A stretch of DNA of 35,834 nt, taken from Clostridiaceae bacterium. GTDB lineage: Bacteria > Bacillota > Clostridia > Oscillospirales > Butyricicoccaceae. The DNA lies in the NCBI GenBank assembly GCA_009911355.1, contig QXXE01000041.1, positions 1 through 35,834 of the forward strand, written 5' to 3'. The position numbers were made by a program, and so were the translations under genes. This document shows positions 30,893 through 35,834 of the stretch, one piece after another. The notes below the pieces were generated by a model. It worked only from the letters and a program-made list of their open reading frames with translations. It searched no databases and was not told where the DNA came from. The number at the start of each line of letters is the position of its first letter. The first letter of the stretch is position 1.

Positions 30893-30903
30893 ATCTTCCA
30901 CCC

Positions 30904-30933
30904 CCTTCCCGCCGCCCGCGCCTGCGGGCGGTT
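30904..30933. repeat. 30-bp hairpin element, copy 1
   Basis: Identical over 30 bp to copies 2 and 3. CCGCCCGC and GCGGGCGG form the stem with loop GCCT. Rightward it is followed by TTGTTC, a weak terminator tail. Leftward its edge GGGAAGG supplies the ribosome-binding site of the 39-aa gene. Confidence 0.85.
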
Positions 30934-30947
30934 GTTCATGCGCTTGC

Positions 30948-30972
30948 ACTGCCTGCCGAAATCTGGTATACT
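30948..30972 (+). promoter_or_regulatory. Promoter of the membrane-anchored cargo gene
   Basis: TTGCAC, then a spacer, then TATACT (the -10 box ends at 30972). The spacer is 17 bp by my reading of TTGCAC to TATACT. Transcription would start near 30979, past the first two ATGs of the open frame, which supports the later start chosen for the gene. Confidence 0.7.
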
Positions 30973-30994
30973 GACTATGAAAGAAGGTCTACAT

Positions 30995-31465
30995 ATGCTA
31001 TTTGTCGACATTCTCCAAGTCTCAATTGCAATCATTTCCCTGATTATCTCATCGGCTCTTGCATACCGCGAATATCGGCGGAGCAAACCAGGGTTTGATC
31101 TGAAGATTATTGACTTTGCAAAAAGAACGACTACTATACAGTTCTTTGTCTTTTTTCAAAACAAATCTTCCTGCCCGTTGACGATATCGTCTGTATGCCT
31201 TTGGGACGGCAGTCCTTTTGTTCAGTGTGAGTTGATTCCCAAAAAAATTTTGAAAAAGACAGATTATACGATCAGTACACCCATGTTTCCAATAAATCTT
31301 TCACCATATCAAGGACTTCTCTGCTACCTTGAATTTGTAAGTCCGAGAGATATTCCAATAGTTCAGGGAAAAAGGGTTGACTTGCGAGTTTACACCAGTC
31401 ACGGTATGAAAGATTTATCTCTAATTTTGCCATCACCGGATCATTATCTGCATATAAAACGCTAA
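30995..31465 (+). CDS. Membrane-anchored protein of unknown function (156 aa)
   Basis: The start is the ATG of MLFVDILQVSIAIISLI, with GAAGG 7 nt upstream; earlier ATGs lie inside or before the promoter. Residues 2-24 are a transmembrane helix, then AYREYRRSKPG is a positive cytoplasmic-side flank. The rest is beta rich (QFFVFFQNKSSCPLTISSVCLWDGSPFVQCELIPKK; LLCYLEFVSPRDIPIVQGKRVDLRVYTSHGMKDLSLIL), a compact Ig-like fold. The gene has its own promoter and lies against the early operon, the layout of phage cargo expressed in the lysogen. A role such as surface exclusion is inference. A minus-strand frame overlaps its end. Confidence 0.68.
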   Translation: MLFVDILQVSIAIISLIISSALAYREYRRSKPGFDLKIIDFAKRTTTIQFFVFFQNKSSCPLTISSVCLWDGSPFVQCELIPKKILKKTDYTISTPMFPINLSPYQGLLCYLEFVSPRDIPIVQGKRVDLRVYTSHGMKDLSLILPSPDHYLHIKR

Positions 31466-31490
31466 ATTCCTCAAATGATTCATCCCGCAA
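31272..31490 (-). CDS. Possible antisense-overlapping small protein (72 aa)
   Basis: This open frame runs opposite the end of the membrane-anchored gene. It starts at TTG giving MRDESFEEFSVLYADNDPVM, with GGGGG of hairpin copy 2 about 13 nt upstream, long for a ribosome site. The product is acidic and helical (KLEINLSYRDWCKLASQPFFPELLEYLSDLQIQGSREVLDMVKDLLETW), which looks protein-like. In copies 1 and 3 the same element does precede a real leftward gene. Both strands coding here is unusual, so this is a candidate only. Confidence 0.4.
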   Translation of the reverse strand: MRDESFEEFSVLYADNDPVMAKLEINLSYRDWCKLASQPFFPELLEYLSDLQIQGSREVLDMVKDLLETWVY

Positions 31491-31506
31491 TCTTACTGTG
31501 TCACCC

Positions 31507-31536
31507 CCTTCCCGCCGCCCGCGCCTGCGGGCGGTT
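31507..31536. repeat. 30-bp hairpin element, copy 2
   Basis: Second exact 30-bp copy. On the plus strand the stem is followed by TTTCTC, so it can end transcripts of the membrane-anchored gene. Similarity to copy 1 extends further: both continue with TCATGCGCT, a GCAC motif and then a promoter with TATACT. Confidence 0.85.
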
Positions 31537-31551
31537 TCTCATGCGCTGCAC

Positions 31552-31584
31552 TTGTCCGCCCCCCTAAAGTCTGCTATACTAGAC
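31552..31584 (+). promoter_or_regulatory. Promoter of the zinc-ribbon cargo gene with overlapping operator
   Basis: TTGTCC, 17 bp, TATACT. The stretch GTCTGCTATACTAGAC (31569-31584) covers the -10 box and matches the operator GTCTAGNNNNCTAGAC at 10 of 12 arm positions. The gene is therefore likely controlled by the lysogeny regulator. Confidence 0.65.
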
Positions 31585-31605
31585 GCAGGGAAGGAGGTGA
31601 AACAC

Positions 31606-31815
31606 ATGTTTCTGGTCAAATGCAAATGTGGCAGCATGTTTACCCTGAACAGCGGTTGGATAACAAACGTATCAATGCATTGTCCGAATTGCAGCAAGCG
31701 AATCACCGAAGCGGATGTCATTAACACTTTGGAAAGTCAAAACCCGTCTTCTCCCCTTGCTTGCGTACATCATATTCCTGACGATGCAAAAATCACTGTC
31801 GCATTTGACGCCTAA
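31606..31815 (+). CDS. Zinc-ribbon cargo protein (69 aa)
   Basis: A 69-residue protein starting MFLVKCKCGSMFTL; AAGGAGGTGAAACAC precedes the ATG. CKC near residues 6-8 and CPNC at 26-29 make a small zinc ribbon. The rest is helical then beta (ITEADVINTLES; DDAKITVAFDA). Short proteins with the same opening occur beside lysogeny genes of clostridial prophages. Function is unknown. It is expressed from its own promoter, which carries an operator-like palindrome. Confidence 0.7.
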   Translation: MFLVKCKCGSMFTLNSGWITNVSMHCPNCSKRITEADVINTLESQNPSSPLACVHHIPDDAKITVAFDA

Positions 31816-31823
31816 GCGTTTGG

Positions 31824-31994
31824 TCAGCCAACATCTTCACTTGCTGGCTGACCGATTTCTATTCCCATGCGATAAAGCGCTTGGGAAAGTTCGTATAGAG
31901 CCGCCGATAATTCTTCAATTTTCGTGTATGCGTTCTGCATATTTGTTTTGACATCATCAATACCAGTCAACTCAATCTGTACTTTTTCCAGCAT
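31824..31994 (-). CDS. Small coiled-coil protein (56 aa)
   Basis: MLEKVQIELTGIDDVKTNMQ opens a 56-residue protein. GGAAGGAGG, part of hairpin copy 3, lies 7 nt before the ATG, an excellent ribosome site. Residues 8-46 are heptad-like (VKTNMQNAYTKIEELSAALYELSQALYRM), a probable coiled coil. It follows the Cro-like gene in the leftward transcript, so it may be an early regulator partner. Function is unknown. Confidence 0.65.
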   Translation of the reverse strand: MLEKVQIELTGIDDVKTNMQNAYTKIEELSAALYELSQALYRMGIEIGQPASEDVG

Positions 31995-32004
31995 GTTTCC
32001 GCCT

Positions 32005-32034
32005 CCTTCCCGCCGCCCGCGCCTGCGGGCGGTT
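32005..32034. repeat. 30-bp hairpin element, copy 3
   Basis: Third exact 30-bp copy. Here the plus strand reads TTTTT after the stem, a good terminator for rightward transcripts arriving from the zinc-ribbon gene. The leftward edge provides the ribosome-binding site of the 56-aa gene. Confidence 0.85.
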
Positions 32035-32055
32035 TTTATGCCCCTCCCGCCACTT

Positions 32056-32071
32056 GTCTAGTGCGCTAGAC
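32056..32071. promoter_or_regulatory. Lysogeny operator O1
   Basis: GTCTAG-TGCG-CTAGAC, a perfect 6-bp inverted repeat with a 4-bp centre. It sits just after the stop of the Cro-like gene and matches O2 exactly in both arms. Confidence 0.75.
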
Positions 32072-32073
32072 GG

Positions 32074-32265
32074 TCAGAATAAAAAAAGATCGCTAATATT
32101 CCCACCCAACGCACCAGCAATTCTTGACAGGGTCTCGATTTTGATATCAGAAGCTTTTCCGCTCTCAATAATCGAGATTGTCGCACGCGAAACGCCAGAT
32201 TTTTCTGCCAACGCGGTCTGAGAAAGCCGTGCTTTTTCGCGCAGTTCTTTGATTTTGTACTGCAC
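32074..32265 (-). CDS. Cro-like helix-turn-helix regulator
   Basis: A 63-residue XRE-type protein. The GTG start gives MQYKIKELREKARLSQTALAEKSGVSRATISIIESGK, with AAGGAGGTGATCGG at ideal spacing, so the longer frame is rejected. The helix-turn-helix is at about residues 16-36; the end (IKIETLSRIAGALGGNISDLFLF) is the normal last helix pair. It has no protease domain, so it acts like Cro. Its own promoter contains an operator, and transcription of the early operon begins with it. Confidence 0.85.
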   Translation of the reverse strand: MQYKIKELREKARLSQTALAEKSGVSRATISIIESGKASDIKIETLSRIAGALGGNISDLFLF

Positions 32266-32285
32266 CCGATCACCTCCTTGTCGAT

Positions 32286-32314
32286 AGTCTAGCACGCTAG
32301 ACAACTTTTGTCAA
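32286..32314 (-). promoter_or_regulatory. Leftward early promoter with operator O2
   Basis: TTGACA, 17 bp, TAGACT on the minus strand: a consensus -35 at ideal spacing. The operator GTCTAGCACGCTAGAC (32287-32302) covers the -10 and part of the spacer. A protein bound there would block RNA polymerase, the expected action of the lysogeny repressor on early genes. Confidence 0.85.
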
Positions 32315-32332
32315 GCGCATAAAACATTTTTC

Positions 32333-32363
32333 TTGCATTTTTGTTTTGGGTATTGTATAATAC
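32333..32363 (+). promoter_or_regulatory. Rightward promoter of the repressor gene
   Basis: TTGCAT, 17 bp, TATAAT: a perfect -10. The -10 lies within GTATTGTATAATAC, a palindrome with 5-bp arms, which may be a second regulator site. It is back to back with the early promoter. Confidence 0.8.
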
Positions 32364-32387
32364 AGTTGACAGGGAAGGAGGGACGCC

Positions 32388-33085
32388 ATGACATTAGGCG
32401 AAATTATCAAATCCTATCGTACCGAAAACAAGATTTCAATGGACGATTTTGCCCGCCAAAGCGGAATCAGCAAGGCTTATATTTCTATTTTGGAACGTAA
32501 TATCAATCCTATCAGCGGAAAGCCGCCGATCCCCTCGCTGGATAAAATTCGTTCGGCAGGTTCCGCTATGGGATATGGTCTGGATGAAATGCTGGCTCGC
32601 ATGGGTGATGGGGAGGCAGTTTCGCTGCAAACCGATGTTTCTGTTAAGCTTCCCATGCCGAACATTACAGAGGATGTTGTTACATTCCCGATTGTAACTT
32701 CCGTTGCGGCACACTATGACAGCATTTCCTACGACGAAACGCTGAAGGGGATACCGTTGATATTCCTCGCGAATACCTGAGGGGCCGCGACCGCTCCGAG
32801 CACTGTGTCATGCGGGTACGTGGCGACTCCATGTATCCGGATTACCGCGACGGCGACCTTGTCCTCATCCTGCTGCAAAGCACGCTCAACCGCCCTGGTG
32901 AGGTCGGCGTGATCTGCTACGGCGGCGAGGATATGACGCTCAAGCGCATCGACTATATACCAGGAGAGGACTGGCTCGATCTCATTCCAATTAACCCCAT
33001 GTATCCGCCTAAGCGAATTGAAGGACCAGACCTCGAATATTGCCGTGTGATTGGTATCCCCCGGCTACTCCTGCGCGAAATCTGA
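32388..33085 (+). pseudogene. CI-like repressor (XRE plus S24 domains), frameshifted
   Basis: Two frames encode one repressor. The first (about 130 residues) has MTLGEIIKSYRTENKISMDDFARQSGISKAYISILER, an XRE helix-turn-helix, then a linker. The second has MRVRGDSMYPDYRDGDLVLI (catalytic Ser) and GEDMTLKRIDYI (catalytic Lys), an S24/LexA peptidase domain. At GGGG (32747-32750) the frame shifts: one extra G would restore DTVDIPREYLRGRDRSEHCVMRVRGDS. As it stands, translation stops 9 codons later. It is either a real mutation, a sequencing error, or less likely programmed slippage. The first part still carries the DNA-binding domain. Confidence 0.82.
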
Positions 33086-33116
33086 CATTGCTGCTGCAAA
33101 AGAAAGGATTTTTGAC

Positions 33117-33692
33117 ATGAAAAGATTTTTAACCGTCCTCCTGCTTGTGCTTGCCTTAACTGCATGTGCCTCTAACGAAAGCGCACCAGCAACTGATACC
33201 ACAGCCGAACCAGAGGCCGTTTTTGATTTAGATGCGTATAAATCAGCGGTTTCAGAATGCAGAACTGCCATAAATAACGCTGGCCTCATAATTGCAAATG
33301 TCGGCTCTTATGAAGTGAATTTTTGCAAATCCATGAACAACATCAATGAGAATACAGGTTGGGGATCGTACACCATTGAAACCGAGGATGTTGCAGAGTC
33401 CGGCTTTGCGTGGCTGGAAGAAAAGACCGATTACACGCGTGAAACGGTAGATACTTCTTACTCGGAAATCCAGCAGCAGTATAAAGAGATCATCCTGACT
33501 GAAATTGAAGGAGCAGAAGCAAAAGAGATTGATGCCGCTTTTCGCGAACTGTATGACGCATACACAACGCTGTACTCCCTTGTTACAACCCCGTCCGGAT
33601 TGCCGCAGGACTTTGCCAAAGAGATTCTTGCCTGCGCGAATACCATGACGGACAGCGATGAAGCTTTAGCCCTGTTTCTCGACGAATCATAA
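33117..33692 (+). CDS. Lipoprotein of the lysogeny block (191 aa)
   Basis: The ATG of MKRFLTVLLLVLALTAC is preceded by AAAGGATTTTTGAC. The lipobox ends at C17, so the protein is anchored outside the membrane. After a Ser/Ala/Thr/Glu linker the mature part is mostly helical (LDAYKSAVSECRTAINNAGLI; SYSEIQQQYKEIILTEIEGAEAKEIDAAFRELYDAYTTLYSLV). It starts just after the repressor in the same direction, so it is probably made in the lysogen from the repressor promoter. Protection of the lysogen at the surface is a fair inference, not shown. Confidence 0.75.
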   Translation: MKRFLTVLLLVLALTACASNESAPATDTTAEPEAVFDLDAYKSAVSECRTAINNAGLIIANVGSYEVNFCKSMNNINENTGWGSYTIETEDVAESGFAWLEEKTDYTRETVDTSYSEIQQQYKEIILTEIEGAEAKEIDAAFRELYDAYTTLYSLVTTPSGLPQDFAKEILACANTMTDSDEALALFLDES

Positions 33693-33713
33693 ACAAAAGG
33701 AGCTGCATGCATT

Positions 33714-34106
33714 ATGAATAATGAAGAAAAAATTCTGTCAATGCTGGCGCAGATACAATCTGACATGTCAGATATGAAAGCTGCACAGGCCGAGCAGGGC
33801 GATCGCCTGAGCAGGCTTGAAACGAAGGTCGACAAGCTTGAAACGTCGGTTGGCAAGCTTGAAACGAAGGTCGGCAAGATCGAGGATATGCAGGAGGAGC
33901 TTCGCACGGCGGTCAACCGTGTCGCGCTCAAGCAGGAGCAGGATGTAATCCCTTATGTGAAGCTTCTGGATGAAGACCATGCAGATATCCGGCAAAAACT
34001 CCCGGAGAAAAGCCAGGTGGAGGCGTTGGAGAAGGATATGCGGCTTGTGAAAACCTCCGTCAAAAACCACGCGCAACGGATTTCCGCGCTGGAAAAAGCC
34101 AACTGA
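33714..34106 (+). CDS. Coiled-coil protein of the lysogeny block (130 aa)
   Basis: A 130-residue protein of almost pure coiled coil. Heptads are clear in LSRLETKVDKLETSVGKLETKVGKIEDMQ, encoded by 21-bp DNA repeats. AAGGAG precedes the ATG at 11 nt. There is no membrane segment. It follows the lipoprotein gene in the rightward unit and is followed by a terminator. Similar proteins occur near the integrase of clostridial prophages with no assigned role. An oligomeric scaffold or partner for a DNA-binding protein is possible. Confidence 0.75.
   Translation: MNNEEKILSMLAQIQSDMSDMKAAQAEQGDRLSRLETKVDKLETSVGKLETKVGKIEDMQEELRTAVNRVALKQEQDVIPYVKLLDEDHADIRQKLPEKSQVEALEKDMRLVKTSVKNHAQRISALEKAN
33816..33878 (+). 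repeat. Three 21-bp tandem repeats in the coiled-coil gene
   Basis: Three adjacent 21-bp units begin CTTGAAACG and encode LETKVDK, LETSVGK and LETKVGK, one heptad each. Unit count could change by slippage and would lengthen or shorten the rod by one heptad without breaking the frame. Confidence 0.85.
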
Positions 34107-34149
34107 ACGAAAAAAATCCCGCCCAGTGTTGGCGCACTGGACAGGATTC

Positions 34150-34190
34150 GGGGTACTGAAAATTTCTCAACTTCTCAGTACCCCTATTTT
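34150..34190 (+). terminator. Terminator between cargo unit and integrase
   Basis: GGGGTACTGA and TCAGTACCCC form a perfect 10-bp stem with a 15-nt loop, followed by TATTTT. A smaller CCAGTG/CACTGG hairpin lies just upstream (34123-34140). It separates the repressor-lipoprotein-coiled-coil unit from the integrase, which must then have its own promoter or use readthrough. Confidence 0.82.
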
Positions 34191-34226
34191 ACCATACTTT
34201 TTTAAGAATGGAAAGGGGTATTTTTT

Positions 34227-35801
34227 ATGTCTTACGCAATTTATTTACGGAAATCGCGGGAAGACCGCGAAGCGGAAGCGCGCGGCGAGGGCGAGACCCT
34301 TGCGCGGCACCGGACGGCGCTGCTTGATCTGGCGCGGAACCGGCTGCTTGACATCGGCGCGGTGTACGAGGAAATCGTGTCGGGGGAAACGCTGGCGGCG
34401 CGCCCGCAGATGCAGCAGCTTCTTGAGGAAGTCGCGGCGGGCAAATGGGAGGGCGTGCTGGTGATGGAGGTCGAGCGCCTTGCGCGCGGCAACGGCATCG
34501 ATCAGGGCATGGTATCACAAGCGTTTTCCGCGTCAGGAACAAAAATCATCACGCCTTACAAAACCTACGACCCGTCAAACGAGATGGACGAGGACTATTT
34601 CGAGTTCGGGCTTTTCATGTCCCGCCGCGAATTTCAGACCATCAACCGGCGGCTTGTCGCGGGCCGGATCGCGTCGGTCAAGGAGGGCAAATATCTCGGC
34701 GGGCGCGATCCCTACGGCTATGAGCGGTACAAGCTGCCGAAGGAAAAAGGCTGGTCGCTGCGCGTCGTGCCCGAGCAGGCCGAAATCGTAAAAAAGATTT
34801 ACCGCTGGTACCTGGACGGGATCGGCTCGCACGCCATCGCAACCCGCCTTGCCGCCGAAGGGGCCACGCGCACGGCCGGCACGTCATGGACATCCACTAA
34901 CGTCCTGCGCCTGCTGAAAAGCCCGCTCTACTGCGGCTACGTCAAGTGGGGCCACTACCGCCAGAAAAAGGAAATCCGTGACGGGAAGCTGCACAAGTGC
35001 CAGCGCGAGCAAAAAGAATATCTGAAGGTCAAAGGCCGTCATGAAGCGCTGGTTTCCGAGGCGGACTGGAATGCCGTCCAGCAGCGTATTGCGGCGCGTC
35101 CCGGCGTGCCGATGCCCGGCAACCGCAGCCTCCGCAACCCCTTCCAGGGCATTCTGTACTGCAAATGCTGCGGCCACAGGATACAGATGGAGACAGTCAT
35201 TAAACATCCCGCCGACGGGAGCGTCAAGCGCTTCCACACCCTCGCCTGCCGCTACCCGACCTGCAACGTGATTTCCTCCATGTTTTACATGGTCGAGGAC
35301 GCGCTGATGGATGCGCTGCGGGAAATGCTGCACGGCTATCAGCTGGACTTGTCCGCCCCCCAGCCCGGCCAGGACGGGCAGCGGGAACAGCTGCGGGCCG
35401 AGATCAGACTGGCCGAGAGGGAAATCGCAAAAGCCGACGAGCAGCTCCGCCGCGCTTTCGAGCTGGTCGAGCAGGAAATCTATACGCCCGAGCAGTTTGT
35501 CGACCGCCGCCGGGAGCTGCTCGCCCGGAAGGAAGTTCAGCAGGCCGCGCTGCAAACCCTCTCAGCCCGGCTCGCCGAGCTGGACGCCGCCGCCCGCCTG
35601 CCCGAGCGCATGATCCCCGCCATCACGAATGTGCTGGAAGCCTATCCGCTCGCCGAAACCCCCGAGGAAAAGCAGAAAATCCTCCAATCAGCCATTTCCC
35701 GTATCGAGTACGAAAAATTACCGGAACCCGGCGTCAGAGCGCAGGATTGCAAGCTAAAGCTGGTGATTTATCCTCGGATTCCCCATCACGACACTTTTTA
35801 A
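34227..35801 (+). CDS. Large serine recombinase (integrase)
   Basis: A 524-residue phage integrase. The catalytic serine is S10 in YLRKSRED; VERLARG near residues 82-88 completes the resolvase domain (1-145). The recombinase domain follows (about 150-265, with GGRDPYGYERYKL and LLKSPLYCGYVKWG). A zinc-ribbon domain has C312, C314/C315 and C341, C346. A long coiled coil at about 380-455 is the usual hinge that controls integration direction. AAAGGGG lies about 8 nt before the ATG. The stop lies 11 bp before the right attachment half-site. It catalyses attP x attB joining; no excisionase (RDF) gene can be identified here. Confidence 0.95.
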   Translation: MSYAIYLRKSREDREAEARGEGETLARHRTALLDLARNRLLDIGAVYEEIVSGETLAARPQMQQLLEEVAAGKWEGVLVMEVERLARGNGIDQGMVSQAFSASGTKIITPYKTYDPSNEMDEDYFEFGLFMSRREFQTINRRLVAGRIASVKEGKYLGGRDPYGYERYKLPKEKGWSLRVVPEQAEIVKKIYRWYLDGIGSHAIATRLAAEGATRTAGTSWTSTNVLRLLKSPLYCGYVKWGHYRQKKEIRDGKLHKCQREQKEYLKVKGRHEALVSEADWNAVQQRIAARPGVPMPGNRSLRNPFQGILYCKCCGHRIQMETVIKHPADGSVKRFHTLACRYPTCNVISSMFYMVEDALMDALREMLHGYQLDLSAPQPGQDGQREQLRAEIRLAEREIAKADEQLRRAFELVEQEIYTPEQFVDRRRELLARKEVQQAALQTLSARLAELDAAARLPERMIPAITNVLEAYPLAETPEEKQKILQSAISRIEYEKLPEPGVRAQDCKLKLVIYPRIPHHDTF

Positions 35802-35812
35802 CAATTGGTTTG

Positions 35813-35834
35813 TAACTTCAAAACATATATTCAT
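35813..35834. other. attR half-site (candidate)
   Basis: TAACTTCAA, 7 bp, ATTCAT at the very end of the window mirrors the left end. The spacing of 7 bp from arm to core is identical on both sides. It lies directly next to the integrase gene, the usual site of attP in serine-integrase phages. Confidence 0.72.

Noticed and set aside
31822..31853. Inverted repeat GGTCAGCCA/TGGCTGACC as terminator or operator
   Set aside because: Perfect 9-bp arms, but no T tract on either strand and it lies within the end of the 56-aa gene; function not supportable.
34227..35801. Excisionase (RDF) next to the integrase
   Set aside because: No small gene beside the integrase shows a recognisable RDF; RDFs of serine integrases are too varied to call without homologues.
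1..35834. tRNA, rRNA, insertion sequence or CRISPR array
   Set aside because: I saw no cloverleaf, rRNA sequence, transposase gene or spacer array by eye; small RNAs cannot be excluded without a covariance search.

Overview
The window is one complete temperate siphovirus prophage, read from attachment half-site to attachment half-site. Its sequence is visibly G+C rich. The strong AGGAGG ribosome-binding sites, HK97-type head genes, TcdE-like holin, phi13-type major tail protein, P27-type small terminase and large serine integrase point to a Bacillota host. A G+C-rich gut clostridium (Oscillospiraceae-like) is the best guess from gene style. No host gene is present to confirm it.

Layout from right to left, following most transcription. 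The right end (about 34.2-35.8 kb) holds a large serine integrase whose stop codon lies about 10 bp from the attachment half-site. Next come a lysogeny and cargo block (about 30.7-34.2 kb) with a coiled-coil protein, a lipoprotein, an S24-type repressor broken by a frameshift, a divergent Cro-like gene, shared palindromic operators, and small cargo genes. Three exact copies of a 30-bp hairpin element separate those cargo units. The leftward early block (about 21.9-30.6 kb) carries a surface lipoprotein, several tiny proteins, an initiator gene containing four iterons beside an A+T-rich stretch (a lambda-O-like origin), a DnaB-type helicase, a PcfK/PcfJ pair, a DUF3102 protein, SSB, an HUH endonuclease-like protein and a zinc-ribbon protein.

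A candidate late promoter, followed by a strong leader terminator (about 21.56-21.73 kb), separates early from late genes. The late operon runs leftward: HNH nuclease, small and large terminase, portal, prohead protease, capsid, connector, head closure, tail completion genes, tail tube, a tail-assembly chaperone with a -1 frameshift site, tape measure, distal tail, baseplate proteins, a tail-tip protein with seven HxH motifs, a tail fibre with HAEG repeats and a self-cleaving C-terminal domain, holin, amidase, DNA adenine methylase, a ribbon-helix-helix regulator on the opposite strand, and three small late genes ending at a terminator.

The points most worth a second look are: the attP rebuilt by joining the window ends; the frameshifted repressor; the operator shared with a cargo promoter; the triplicated hairpin element; the origin iterons together with an HUH protein; the leader terminator before the late genes; and the seven-HxH tail tip.
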